This document shows, piece after piece, positions 12,154 to 23,720 of a DNA stretch of 64,000 nucleotides. Below the pieces are notes generated by a model that was not told the DNA's origin, did not search any database, and was given only the letters and a program-made list of their open reading frames with translations. Source of the stretch: Callorhinus ursinus (taxonomy: Eukaryota; Chordata; Mammalia; Carnivora; Otariidae); the NCBI RefSeq assembly GCF_003265705.1, contig NW_020313278.1, forward strand, positions 168,235 to 232,234, in the 5' to 3' direction. The translations under genes were made by a program, and so were the position numbers. Numbering within the stretch: the stretch's first letter is position 1; every line of letters begins with the position of its first letter.

Positions 12154-12353
12154 TTTTTTTTAAAAGATTTTATTTATTTATTTGAGAGAGAGAGAGAACG
12201 AGAGATAGAAAGCACGAGAGGGAAGAGGGTCAGAGGGAGAAGCAGACTCCCTGCTGAGCAGGAAGCCCGATGTGGGACTCGATCCCGGGACTCCAGGATC
12301 ATGACCTGAGCCGAAGGCAGTCGCTTAACCAACTGAGCCACTCAGGCGCCCCA
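12154..12353 (-). mobile_element. CAN SINE (minus strand)
   Basis: Poly-T and TTTATTTATTTGAGAGAGAG at the left; complement of the head (GAGCCACTCAGGCGCCCC) at the right. The target-site duplication is 21 bp and perfect, beginning TCAACATTTTATGTAGTTC, at 12133-12153 and 12354-12374. This is one of only two minus-strand CAN SINEs seen here. Confidence 0.95.
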
Positions 12354-12374
12354 TCAACATTTTATGTAGTTCTT

Positions 12375-13355
12375 GACAGGTAATAGATGCTTCATAATTT
12401 GGGATTGAATAAAAAAAATGAGGGAAGGTGAAGGGAGATTTGCCTTGAGAGAAAAACCATGCATGATCTTCTCTACTCTAGTTCTGATGAAGAATATATA
12501 GTATTTGAACTCAGACATGGTGATTTTATGATAAGCCAAAGGATCACTTCAAAGGCAGGTCTTGAATAGCTCCTAAATACAAGGGGCTTTGCAGGTGTTC
12601 AATAAATTGTTGTCTTGAGCAGGGCCCTGGCATAATAAATACGTGGCATATCCCTGTATGATTTCCTACCAGGTCCTCACGTTGGTTCAACGGAATGAGG
12701 GTCCAGAAGATAAGGAAGCCCAGTTCAATGCCCATAGCCTCTTAGTGTTTAAGTGCACGGAACGGGATGGAGATGGATAGAGGATGGTGAAGGAGAAGCC
12801 CAGCAGAGCAGACAAAGTCCTTATTCTTTGATTTTGCAATCTAATCTAAATAACAGGGCAGTAGGGCAGGTCTTTATCAGCAACTACTCATAAACACATA
12901 GATGGATCTCTCTTGAACTGTTCTATGAAACCAACATTGATTCCTTAAATATGAGCATTTTCAATGCATAGTCAAGCAGTGTTTGACCTGAACATCTACT
13001 CCAAACTAGATATACTTCATCACCAAGGAAACAGGCTGAGAAAAATGAAAATCATTTGCCTAGGGTTATATAGTTAGTTATTGTGAGAACTAGGACTGGA
13101 ACCAGCATTTCTAAATTTCCCCTAGCCAGCATTTCATTCAGGACAACTTTGAACATATAAATATGGACATTTTATTTTGATTGCTGGGAGGAGGGGGGAA
13201 GGGGGAATCCCTTGCATCCTGGTTGTAGGTTGATTTGCCATTTCCAGTATGTTTCTTCAAGCATCAATGAAAGTTGCCATACATCCCTGACTCCCAGGCA
13301 TAGAACATACACATACAACTTTAAATCTGAGTTGTTTTCTCAAAATCATTAATAC
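12375..13355. other. Unique stretch, nothing recognised
   Basis: No gene recognised. 13020-13150 (ACAGGCTGAGAAAAATGA, TTATATAGTTAGTTATTGTG, AACTAGGACTGGAACCAGC) has the look of a decayed antisense MIR, too weak to call separately. Confidence 0.4.
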
Positions 13356-13359
13356 TACC

Positions 13360-13615
13360 CTAAGTACCAACAAAGCACCGAGTCCTTTTTTAAATACCAA
13401 GCACTGTGGGGGGGGGGGGGAAAGACACCTTAAAAAAGCATTAGTTCCTTGAATTCTTACCAAGACCATGTCAGGTCTTATTCCCATTTTACAGGTGAGA
13501 AAACTGAAGTACCAAGAGATTAAGTAACTTGCCATTTGTCATGTTAATAAAATGAAGGCATGGCCAGAAGTTGAACCTCTGTAATCAAAATCCTGTACTG
13601 TTAACCATTCCATCA
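13360..13615 (-). mobile_element. MIR SINE remnant with G-run
   Basis: Reverse-complement MIR: CATTTTACAGGTGAGAAAAC, GATTAAGTAACTTGCC, CTGTACTGTTAACCATTCC. A run of about 12 Gs follows GCACTGT near 13408. Confidence 0.75.
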
Positions 13616-13619
13616 CCAT

Positions 13620-14111
13620 GACGGTAAGTGAGCTGAAGCTGTGCCTGACCTTGATGGCTGGTGACATATTAGCACTGGGCTGATGGAGTGGGAGCCAATT
13701 CATAATTTATCCCAGAAAAAAAAATGCTCCCTCTATCTTGCCGCTGACGACTGAACCCTTTAGCGGCATCGAGGGGAATTACATTGGAAGAAAAATGGCA
13801 TGTCTCTGAATACTACATTATCTTCGGGTCCACTAAATTGATTTTTATTTTCCGAGATAAAATATTTCCAGGAGTTCTGTCTGGATTGGCAGGAGGCCAG
13901 GGACAGTTGAACTTTTCCACCAACGCTTTTGGGTTCGCCCAAGCCTGCTAGTTTCAGAGTCTCCTCGGGAAAGGCTATCGATGTGGAAAGAACATAAAAC
14001 TTCAACTCAAGCATGGATTTGAAGAATGTGACTTCTGCACTTCTCGGGGAAGAGGCCCCACAAGACAGAAATAAAACAGAAAGGGGCCGCCCTGCTTTCA
14101 CCAGAAGAATG
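13620..14111. other. Unique stretch, possible conserved non-coding DNA
   Basis: Free of recognisable repeats and richer in CG dinucleotides than its surroundings. A 113-codon minus-strand frame (13760-14101) has no recognisable domain, so I call no gene. Confidence 0.4.
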
Positions 14112-14118
14112 AGGGACT

Positions 14119-14263
14119 TGGGGCACCTGGATGGCTCAGTCGGTTAGGCATCTGACTCTTAATCTCAGCTCAGGTCTTGATCTCGGGGTTGTCAGTTCAA
14201 GTCCTGCATTGGGCTCCACACTGGGTATGGAGCCTACTTTAAAAAAGAAGAAGAAGGAGAACT
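14119..14263 (+). mobile_element. Short CAN SINE
   Basis: Head GGGGCACCTGGATGGCTCAG and body GGGCTCCACACTGGGTATGG go directly to AGCCTACTTTAAAAAAG without the long CT-rich part, which suggests an older short subfamily. Target-site duplication AGGGACT at 14112-14118 and 14264-14270. Confidence 0.88.
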
Positions 14264-14377
14264 AGGGACTCAAATCTCCCCTGGCCCCTTCTTGACTGGC
14301 TGAATCCAGCATCTTCTCTTTTCTCTGCACCCAGACAGTAAATACTCATAAAACAAATAAGTGTGCCAAAAACAGCC

Positions 14378-14600
14378 ATCATTTACTGGACATATTTTGT
14401 ATGCCAGATGCTGTTCTAAGTGCGTTGATTACCTTGTTTAATCTTTGCAATAAACTGATGAGGTTGATACCATTATTAGCCACTTCTGCCAGACAAGGAA
14501 ACTAGTAATCTAGAAAGGCTTAATCAGAAAATCAAGCAGCTAGTTGCTAAGGTTGAGATTCAAAATCAGATCTGGTTTGACTTCAAAGGTTGTCTTCAAC
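14378..14600 (-). mobile_element. MIR SINE remnant
   Basis: Reverse-complement MIR: GCCAGATGCTGTTCTAAGTG, CTTTGCAATAAACTGATGAG, ACCATTATTAGCC, AGACAAGGAAACTAG, CAAGCAGCTAGTTGC. Confidence 0.75.
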
Positions 14601-15925
14601 CCTAGTTGCACAGTTGAGTCATCAAGAGATAATTTAAAATACAGCAATACCTAAAGTCACACTCACAAATATAATACAGTTGATCTGGAATGAGCCCTGG
14701 GCATCATTTTTTTTTTTTAAACTTAAGTGATGCTGACGTGTATCCAGAGACACTACAACACTAAGCCTTGGGGATACTTCATATGAGCAAGCAAAGCTCA
14801 CCGAAACAGTGAAGTGACCTAATGATGGTGTTTACCTTCATAATACTTTACATACCACAAAACCTTCTTACTCGAAAAGGACCTCAGTTCCTCCAACTAT
14901 GAAGACTTGCTGAATTGTGTCTAAGGTTAATTTTAGTCTTCCGCTTATGCAGGAAGTAGTAATATTTTTTCTTGGTTGCTCCAGAATATTCAGAAACATC
15001 CAACCATCCTCCAGGCAGCGTTCAGGAAGGTCATCCCCAATCATCAGTCACTGATAAAGTACAACATACTAACCGCACCTCAAGCCTGAGAATATATTAA
15101 TGATTAGAATAAACGGAGACCACCAGAAATCTAACCATTAGCTCTATAAAATCACTAATCCAACTTCTAAAGTGACTCATCAGAGGAACAAAATAATTTT
15201 CATTTTAACCACTCTGGTTAGAAAAGGTGTCCATTTCTACATACCTGCAAGATTAGTCAGTCATCCATCTTTAATCGGTTGAGTGAGAAGGGTCTACTTC
15301 ATTATCAAAGGACAGTCGCAGAAAAGTGACAGTTCTACAGATCGTTATGAATGATACTTTGTTCAAAGGGACTATTCATTGCCCATTTTTGTAACCAGCA
15401 TGGCTTTCAAGGGATTTCAATTCAGGTAGAGCATGTCTTGATTAAAGTAGATTTAAATCTAAATAAAAGATATCTAAATGACAAGATAAGTGCTCTGGTG
15501 GTCCATTCATTGGGCATCCCGTAGTCTCAGAAAGCCAAAATAGAAAAATTGACTTGGTTTCAACATTCTAATATTTACAAAATGTAACTGATCCAAAAAT
15601 GAATCCTATGAGAAGTAGCAGAAATAACTAGTCCTTCCTTTATTTAAAAAAACAATGTGCTATTTCATGAATCAATAAAGTATATTATAAATTTATAAAT
15701 TATGAAATAATAACAAAATGTGTAACAGTGCACCAATCAATCAACAAAAAAGGAAGAATATCACCGACACCTTTCAAGGCTTCCTTGTGTATCCAACCTT
15801 GGATGCATCCCCTACACTGAGCCTAAAGCTAATTAACCGTCTCCTGAATTTTGTGATTATCAGGGCTCTGCTTTTTTATAAAGTTTTCCCAAGTAATGCT
15901 TATTCAGCGTGTCATTCACGTCTCA
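14601..15925. other. Unique stretch, nothing recognised
   Basis: A/T-rich DNA without a recognisable repeat or gene. Confidence 0.35.
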
Positions 15926-15929
15926 AGTT

Positions 15930-17400
15930 TGGGAGCCTTATATAAATGAAAGCATGGTGTACATACTCCTTTAAAATTTTTGTTTTACCTTTTGCTCAAA
16001 CAAGCTCTGATATGGGTAGATATTGTTTATTTATTTTACCTCTGCATGATGTTTCAGTGTATGAATGCCATAATTTATTTACCTGTTCACCTATTGTTGG
16101 ATTTGTTGGATGTTTCCAGGGTTTTGTTTTGTTTTTGTTTTTTTTTTTAATGTCATTCTGGAAACAATGGTGCTAACAGTGTTTAAGGCTATATATTTTT
16201 CTAACTATATTAAATAATCACAGATGTATTCTAAAGCAGTTGCAAATATTTATGCTCCCAACCAGCAATAGTATGTGAGTGCCCATGCTCCATATGCATA
16301 TTTTCAGCTTTTAAATTTTGTCAAACTGGCCAATAGAAACATTTCATTGTGGCTTTAATTTGCATTTTATTTTTCCACTTACCATTGAAGATGAGCATCT
16401 TTTCCTATCTTAATGGCCATGTGTCCTTTCTCTTCTGGGAATGCTGATTCAAGGATTTTGTCCATTTTATTTATTGGTTGTTTGGTATTCCTTACTGAGT
16501 CTAGGGGAATTTTTAATGTATGCTGTTACTAACATTTTGCTGGTTTTGCGTGTTGCTGACGTCTCCCAATTTATAGTTTGCTTCAAGTCTTGTGTGTTGG
16601 GTTTGGGCATTGATGAACAAAAATTCCGTATTTGGATATAGTCAAATTTACGGACTTTTTCTCTGTAGCTATGGTTTTGTGTCTTGATTAAGAAATTCTG
16701 CTTTACTCAGACGTTATAAAGACACTCTTTATTTTTCACTCTCAAGTTTTAAAATTCAGTCTTTCATATTTAAATATTTAACTTTCTTGAAAAAATGAGA
16801 AGGTGAAGATTCTCCCTCTCCCTGGCTCTCTTGTTTTCTCTGTCATTCTCCTGGTGTATAATCTGTTGGGTTGACATGGTTTATTAAAGAGGCTCCCTTT
16901 TTCTCACTGATGTATGGTTGCTGTTCTCTATCAGACATGAAGTTTTCATATCCATGTAGGTCTGTTTCTACATGGACACTTTTTTTCTCTTCTTTATCCT
17001 GATCCATTGCTCTGTGCATCTCTGTACTATGCCCATACCGTCTTAATTATTACATACTTTCATAGTAACTCTGATTGAGTTTGGCAATTACTATTCTACC
17101 ATTTTGTTTTCTTTAGGCATGTCTTGGCTATTTTTGACCCCCTTATTCATCCATATACATTTTAGAATCAGATGTTTACATCTGATTACATCTGATCTTA
17201 CACAAAAGACACTATAGGGACTTCACTGGTCATTGAATTGGATCTTTTGACCAATTTGGGGGATAACTGGCATTTTTTGGCATTACTAAGTCTTCCTGGA
17301 ATGTGGGGTATGTATCCATTTACTTAAGTCAGTTCTTTAGGAGCCTTCCATAAAGTTCAGACTTTCTCCCAAAAGGTCTTGTCCATATTGAGTTAGACCC
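15930..17400 (-). mobile_element. Old L1M, long antisense fragment
   Basis: Antisense L1 landmarks run in order: TGTTGGATGTTTCCAGGG, CAATGGTGCTAACAG, AATTTGCATTTTATTTTTC, CATGTGTCCTTTCTCTTCTG, ATTTTATTTATTGG, CAAATTTACGGACTTTTTC, then GGCATTACTAAGTCTTCC further on. All reading frames are broken. Confidence 0.7.
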
Positions 17401-17900
17401 AATCTTTGGAGCTTTGCTCATTCTGTTTTTCTATTCCTTATTTTTTCTTGTTCTCTCTGGGACAGACTGAGCTTCCCCCCCCCCCTGCATCCATTATCTG
17501 GTTTGTTCTTTACCAGTTTGTAAGTTACATTCTTTATTTCTAAGGTTACAGTGGCTACTCTAAAAATTATAGCAACCATACTTAGTAGAGTCAAAGTTGG
17601 TCTCTCTTTAACTTCCTGCTGAATATTATACAAAACTTAGAATGCTTTAACTTGAATCATCCTCCTCCCAATTCATAGTCTGTTAGTTTATCTTTGCCCA
17701 GTATGTTGGGTCCATCCTGTGCATATTTTAGCCCCAGAAAAGGATAATATTTGCATCATTTTATAGGGACAAATAGTGTTCACATGTTGACCATTTTCTT
17801 TGATCATCATTCCAAGATCTACCTAAGACCTTGCTTCCAGGATCAAGTGAGTTATGAAAACAGAAAGCTCTTTTTTTTTTGCTTCATTTTTTTTGTTCAT
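17401..17900. other. Unassigned stretch with a poly-C run
   Basis: A poly-C run lies at about 17477-17486. The flanking T-rich DNA may be further diverged antisense L1M, but I cannot place it. Confidence 0.35.
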
Positions 17901-17904
17901 TTGT

Positions 17905-18330
17905 TTTATAAATGCATATTCAGGACCTACTGGACTAGGCACCACTTTCTCTCCAAACCTGTGTTCTAAGAGAAGAAAAGACACTAATCATGCTCACAAA
18001 AACACAGCATTATAAGTGGTGATAAGTTCTGTGAGAGAATGATATCTGGGGTTATGGGAGTAATGACTAGGGTGGGGGTTTCCCCTGGTCTGTGGTTCAT
18101 GAAAAGTTAGGCTGAGATAAAGACCAGGAGGTCTCCCCTAAGGGTGGGGGGAGGTGCACGGCAGAAAATGTGGGGTAGTCGAGGAAAAGTTGGGATCATT
18201 TCCAACAGAGCAAACAACTTGTCAAAACTCAGTATGAGGAGAAAAGAGCTCAATGTATCTGGGGAACATAAAGAAGGCCCCGTAGTGGCACGCATAGGAG
18301 AAGGGTCAGGGGCCACATGGGAAAGGAGGT
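17905..18330 (-). mobile_element. L2 LINE 3' region
   Basis: Reverse-complement L2: TTATAAATGCATATTCAGGA, CCTACTGGACTAGGCACC, GTGGTGATAAGTTCTGTGAG, GGGGAACATAAAGAAGGCC, GAAGGGTCAGGGGCCACATG. Confidence 0.65.
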
Positions 18331-18339
18331 AGCAATCTT

Positions 18340-18510
18340 ACATCCAAACCTTGGTCTATAATCCCCAAACTTTCTTTTCCACTTTGCACTATCCTCATTT
18401 TACCAAGAGGGCACTTGACATTCAGAAATGTTAAGCGTCCTGAGTTCCAACAGTTAGAAACTGACTCACCTGGGATTTGAACCTTTTCATCCCATTTGCA
18501 AAAGCTCATC
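18340..18510 (-). mobile_element. MIR SINE remnant
   Basis: Reverse-complement MIR: CTATCCTCATTTTACCAAG, CAGAAATGTTAAGCGTCCTG, CACCTGGGATTTGAACC. Confidence 0.6.
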
Positions 18511-19069
18511 CCCTTCTCATGGGTCTACACCGCACCAATCTCCAAGGTGAGGAACCAGAATTGCATCAGGGGAGTTATTCATTGTCACTGAGCTAAGGAG
18601 GAACCTGATAGAAAATTTTTATATTCCTTCTCTTGTTTGATTTTTATTTTTGTTTTTAAGCAAAGTGGACCTGGCAGGGGTGGGCAGAAGTCTTCCAAAT
18701 TCCTATGCCCTTCTGCTAAATGGTTTCTCATGCCCGAAATCACCTTCTCCCTGGGTAGTCATCCCACCGTGTCCCTCAACTCATTTACATTCTCCAGTAA
18801 GTCAACCCTGATTACTCAAGATGCATAATATCACTCTCCTTCCCAATCAGAACTAATAGGCAAATAGCCCCAACCCCTCAGCAGTTAGTGTTTCCAGCAG
18901 AGAGAAACAAAATTAATACATTAGTGAAGCCCCCAATGAAATCCACAGACTGATGTAGCTTACTAAGCGGTGAGGCATCTTAGAAAGAAAACAAGAATGC
19001 CCAACGGCCTGTCATTTAAATATTTTTTAGTCATTATTATAAAAGCTGTCTTGGAATCAGTTTCCATTT
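18511..19069. other. Unique stretch, nothing recognised
   Basis: No gene recognised. 18700-18830 has weak L2-like wording that I do not call. Confidence 0.35.
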
Positions 19070-19549
19070 CTATATCTGCAGGTAACCATCTTTAAAATGC
19101 ATCGGCAATGATTTTTCTTCTAACATTAGCATCATCATCACATAAAATATAAAAATATGAACACTTGAAAAGGAAAAAAAATGTTTCTTACCAAGGACAA
19201 GATCTTTGAACAGCTCGATGAATTTCCTTTTTGTTAATTCTATAGGAATGGTGGTCGTCCACTGTGTATAATTCTGAATTCCAGTTTTTGATTCATGCAG
19301 CATTATACAACAAATACAATATAGAGAAGTATATAATAAATAGCGATTATGTGATACCACATGATTTTTTTTCAGACATTTCAAATCACTGCACAACATA
19401 CCATCAAGTTGGTGAACAAGAGCACATGTAACCCTCTTCCTAAGTTGGGAATGTAGGCATTTTCCACTGGTTTGTTCTACTGAATAAGGCTGACATTTAA
19501 CCCTCTCACACATTAATTCCATTTTATTTCTTTGATCTTCATAATTCAA
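19070..19549 (-). other. 159-codon open frame of unknown meaning
   Basis: One of the longest open frames not due to L1. It begins MNYEDQRNKMEL and is rich in Cys, Lys and Met, with a hydrophobic stretch near residue 140 (SSVHIFIFYVMMMLML). No domain is recognised. On the minus strand a good splice-donor-like GTAAGA follows CTTGTCCTTG at about 19194-19189, so part of it could be an exon. I saw no convincing acceptor or coding neighbour. Chance in A/T-rich DNA is the default reading. Confidence 0.2.
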
Positions 19550-20128
19550 AAAGTTTTTGTGTGATCAGAGTTAAAAGTTGAGAAACCAAATCCCTGCCCT
19601 ATCGTTTAGTAGCCGTGTGGCAGAGCTCTGTGGGGGCATTAATATCCCCATATTTGAAAGGTAACAAGACTGCCCACCACTGCAGGATTGCTGGGTAAAT
19701 CATTCCATGTCTGAGGAAGCACTCTTTATAGGTGAATGTGAATACAAATGAAAGGCGTTATAAAGACTTTATCCAAAAGACAGATAATCCTCATGCTTGC
19801 GGGGCTGTGCTAAATATTACAGAAGGAATTGGAAGTAAAAAAGATAATTCTGTCTGAATAGGTGCTATATTAATAATAATAAGTGATAATTCTAGATTGC
19901 CAGATTTAGGGTAATTATTTTAATTATATGTTTCACCATCTGGATGACAGTCCTGGGTGTTTAAACAAGTTTTCAATTAGTATTTTGAGGAAGTGCCAAG
20001 AAAATTTTTCTCCGAGCATTAAATTTCTTTCTCTGCTTTCATAACAATTTCCGCTCGCTGTCCCTTTTAATTTTAGGTTTTAAAAAGACCCGCACCTCTG
20101 GCAGCGTGAATCCGGTGACAGTGGCAGT
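19550..20128. other. Unique stretch, nothing recognised
   Basis: 19560-19720 has weak MIR-like wording (GTAGCCGTGTGGC). The rest shows no recognisable element. Confidence 0.35.
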
Positions 20129-20129
20129 C

Positions 20130-20320
20130 AAGACAACAAAGTGGGAATGAACCCTGGCTCTGACACACAGGTAGGAGTTTGACTTCCTGGTGCTTCGGTT
20201 TCTTTATGTATCAGACCGGAAAGGATGCAGGCTGCCTCTGATTGTAGAGAACATACAATGTGACAAAGCACAGCCAAATGCTGGCACAGTGCCTGGCCAA
20301 CAGAAAAAGTTCTTGTACAT
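20130..20320 (+). mobile_element. MIR SINE remnant
   Basis: Sense MIR: GAACCCTGGCTCTGACACAC, GACTTCCTGGTGCTTCGG, TTTCTTTATGTATCAGACC, AATGCTGGCACAGTGCCTGG. Confidence 0.65.
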
Positions 20321-20399
20321 ATTCTCTCTGATGAGCAATGGCAAGAACAATGTTTTGAAAATTGCAGAGCTATTCCGGGCAGCACATCTAATTGCCTGG

Positions 20400-20520
20400 T
20401 AGCCTCCCACCCACCCTGCAAGTTGCAGATGATGTGCCCACCTTCTCCAGAGGTGGAAACTGAAACTCACAGACTTTAAGAAATGCACCCCTGTGACTCA
20501 GTGGCAAGGGGCTCCAAGCT
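20400..20520 (-). mobile_element. MIR SINE remnant
   Basis: Reverse-complement MIR: CTCCAGAGGTGGAAACTGAA, CACAGACTTTAAGAAATGCA, GTGACTCAGTGGCAAGGG. Confidence 0.55.
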
Positions 20521-21480
20521 GGAGGAGTCCCACCTTTTTTTTTCCTGAACTGTGGGGTCTCCCAGTGTGAGCAATTCATATTAGAGATCTCCCTGAGCAC
20601 AGGTTTGGTGAAGGATGATGCAAAACAGATCAAAAAGAACTCACCAGAGCTTACCCTCAAGCGTGGCCACATACTAGGTGTTACTTAACAGAATCTTCCC
20701 AGATACTCTGTTTTAGGTTTTACTCTTCTCGTTTCGCACCCACAAAACCCTCTGACTCCTAGCCTGTATCCCTTGTTACAAATGCTTAAAGCAGATCAAG
20801 AAATGAGGTTCGTAGATAAAGGGTGGTGCCCTAAAATCCAAATAGGAATGTATCTCTTAACTTCCCCTGCCTTTGGGGTGCGAGAGGAGGTGTCCTCTGT
20901 CAGCATCTGGCAAAGAGCAAAGATCAGTTTATGAGATATGGGCAATGAAGATATTTTAAGGTGTTTGCAAGAGATTTTCTGTAAGTAGAGACCTGAGTTG
21001 GAAATGCAAAGCTGAACCTCTCCACGCGCCAGGGAGGGGAAAGATGGTAACAGTGGATCATTGCCTCTCTCTTGATAGTGAGTGATTTGCAATCTGAAAG
21101 TGAAGTTGGACTGGTAAGGGAGAGAGAGATAACAAGGAAAAAAATATTCAATTTGAAGTTGCCTTCAAGGAAAAATGTCACCCGGAAAATGATTTTATCA
21201 GGTTTGAAATGCAAATGCAATAAAATCCCTGACATATTTGGATTGGTAAAATAATATATTTCAGGATTGGGTGAAGAGAGGATTTTAGCGTAGGGGAAGT
21301 TGTGGGTACATTCGACTGGCTACAATAAAAATTTAAAAATCACCATCTCAGAAAAGTAAAGCTTCTAACCCTGGGTTGTGACTTTGTGTCTGTGATAATA
21401 TATTCGGCCTCGGTCAAACCTCTTTCTAGGACCTTATCCCCGTTTTTCTATCATGGGGAGACATATAAAAAAGAAGGTCT
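20521..21480. other. Unique stretch, nothing recognised
   Basis: Several overlapping 60-103-codon frames on both strands (20796-21254) without domains. No repeat recognised. Confidence 0.4.
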
Positions 21481-21481
21481 C

Positions 21482-21689
21482 CGGGCACATGGGTGGCTCA
21501 GTCAGTTAAGCATCTGACTCTTGATTTCAGCTCAGGTCATGGTCTCAGGGTTGTGGGATGGAGCCCCGCTTCCAGCTCCACACTGAATGTGGAACCTGCT
21601 TGAGATTCTTTCCCTCTCCCTCTGCTCTTCTCCCACCCCCACTTGCACATGCGCACTCTGTCTCTCTCATCAAAAAAAAAAAAAAAAGG
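21482..21689 (+). mobile_element. CAN SINE
   Basis: Head GGGCACATGGGTGGCTCAGT, body CTCAGGTCATGGTCTCAGGG, then CT-rich DNA and a 15-A tail without the usual AAATA repeats. No clear target-site duplication. Confidence 0.9.
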
Positions 21690-21735
21690 AAGATATCAGA
21701 GCAACATGGTCTGTATTTCTTTGTACCCACCCTAT

Positions 21736-21830
21736 GGTAGACAACGGTTAGGTTGTCTACCTAAGAGTCTGTTACCTGTCTACCTAACAGTCTGTCTACC
21801 TGTCTGTAGGTCACCCTAACAGTCCCTCTT
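21736..21830. repeat. Short inverted and tandem repeat cluster
   Basis: A perfect 10-bp inverted repeat (GGTAGACAAC at 21736-21745, GTTGTCTACC at 21752-21761, 6-bp spacer) leads into degenerate direct repeats of GTCTACCTAA-AGTCTGT-TACCT, ending near 21830. Confidence 0.85.
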
Positions 21831-22475
21831 TGCTAATGCCTTGCTACCGCCCTCAGGGATGGCCTTCTGTTGTCACACACCCGTGATTGCCATCCATCGC
21901 TTCCATAGAGTTGAATGTTATCAGGAGTCACACCTCACCCAGTTGAAGCCAGCAAGATTGTCAATCCTTGATATTTCAAATAGGGCGTCCCAGGGCTGAG
22001 GAGCTCTGGAGATAAATATGGTTTCCAAGAAAGCAAAATAAAACAGATATGTAGAAACAGGGAAACACGAGAAAGGGCAGACATCCCAAGAAGCCCTACA
22101 GAAATGGGGCGTGTTCAAGACAGAGAAGACAGGGACCCCCCGCCCCCACCCCCGCCCCAACATCTAAAGAAAGCTGAGGAGAGAAGCCTCACTCTATGAG
22201 AATGAATGTCTCTAGGTACAGTCTTTTCAGAGGTGCATCCCATACTTGGGGAAACACTGACCAGGAGGGTCAATAATGGGTCATTTAGCAACTAGGGAGC
22301 TTTTCCCCGAGGAAGTATTCCAGAGGGACCAGAATCAGCAAGGGGAGAAGTTACCTGGCTACCAGGTAGCTAGAACCCTTCTGGCTCAGGGCAGTGACGA
22401 TTCTATGATGTAGTGAAGTGCGCTTCCTGTAGAGAACCCAGACCTTGCCTCCACCTGGTCTCTTGACTGAGGCCT
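21831..22475. other. Unique stretch with C-rich tract
   Basis: Contains a C-rich tract at about 22136-22158 (CCCCC-CGCCCCC-ACCCCC-GCCCC). Its complement could fold as a G-quadruplex. No gene recognised. Confidence 0.5.
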
Positions 22476-22479
22476 TGGG

Positions 22480-22900
22480 TCGAAGCGGAGGCTTTGGGCA
22501 GGGGTGGGGTGGGGGTGGGGCGCGGAGAGACCTTGACATCTGCGCATGCGTATTGCACCACAGTTAAAGCTCCTGTTTTCCAAGACAGATGCGTGAGGGG
22601 CCATTTGTGATTTGCCTGGCAGGCATACAGATCTGGCTGCGCGGCACTCACGGCAGCTCCTCATTTCTCAGTGTCACCGTGGGTCTTGTATAACGTGCAT
22701 TGTTTGATTTTCCTAGCAATGCAGTAATGATTTCCTACTGATTGAGTGGGAAAGCGTGCCAACGCGTGTCTGCTCCGGGGGGCGGGGGGAGGCACCTGCG
22801 GGCCCGTTCCCAGAGGAGCGGGTGGCACCCAGGAAAGGGCCATGGGCCTTCTGGCTTCTCCTGCAAGAATCCAGAGTGGACGAGGACCCCGTACCTCTCT
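22480..22900. promoter_or_regulatory. CpG-rich patch with NRF1-like site
   Basis: CG dinucleotides are clearly denser here than in neighbouring DNA. A G-tract array sits at 22501-22520 (GGGGTGGGGTGGGGGTGGGG) and TGCGCATGCG at 22541-22550 fits the NRF1 palindrome core. These are common in CpG-type promoters and enhancers. No associated exon is recognisable, so promoter activity is inference. Confidence 0.4.
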
Positions 22901-22939
22901 TCAATGGAGGTGATGAAGGCCACACATAACAAGAGTGCA

Positions 22940-23090
22940 AAATAGCGTGGTCTTTGCAACCAGAAGTACCTGAGCTCTATGCCATCCCTGATGTATATGT
23001 TATGTAAAGTTGGGTAAACACATGATTCAATCTCTTTAAAGGCTTAGTTTCTTCATAAATCAAATGAACTTAATAAAATACCAAGTCAAA
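22940..23090 (+). mobile_element. MIR SINE remnant
   Basis: Sense MIR: GTGGTCTTTGCAACCAGAAG, CCTGAGCTCTATGCC, AGTTGGGTAAACACATG, AGTTTCTTCATAAATCAAAT. Confidence 0.65.
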
Positions 23091-23359
23091 GACCCTTATG
23101 AGAAACAACTGACATAATAGAAAGTAAGAGCACATAAAGCATCTGTTCCGTTCCTCCTTTCCCTCCACTTGCGGCGGGCAGGAGGCTACAAGACTGCAGG
23201 ATGGGCAGGAGGGAGTCCCGAGCTTGCCTTTGTCAGCTCACCCCCCTGCTGCCATTCCGGAGGAAGATGGGGCTGGGAATTATGAGAAAGTGCTTTACGT
23301 GGATTTGGGGGCAACTGAGGCAAACACATAAACCAGCTCTTTTTCCTGAGTTTGCTGTG

Positions 23360-23720
23360 ACTCACGTTCATTCACTTGGTGAGCAAATATTTCTATGGAG
23401 TCACTGCCATATGCCAGGACCAGTGGTAGGTCCTATGGATTCGCTGGTAGAAGAGAGAAGCATCATTCTTGGGCTCACTGAGCTTATAATCTACTCATGC
23501 TGACTTAGTAAAACACATGTGATGAGCGTGGAGAAAAATGACAAATACCATGGGTGTCTGTTACATGGAGAGCACACAAAAGTCTGCAGAGTCAGGAAAT
23601 ATTTCGAGGAGTGGGTGATTTTTTAATCCAAGCCCTGAATAATGAATTCACTCAGCTCAGTGGTGAGGTGTGGCAAGAGAGGAAAAACCTGGATCAGCTG
23701 AGGAATAAAAATGAGTTCAG
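23360..23720 (-). mobile_element. L2 LINE 3' region
   Basis: Reverse-complement L2: CATTCACTTGGTGAGCAAAT, CATATGCCAGGACCAG, GGGCTCACTGAGCTTATAAT, then diverged sequence to GTGGCAAGAGAGGAAAAACC. Confidence 0.65.
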
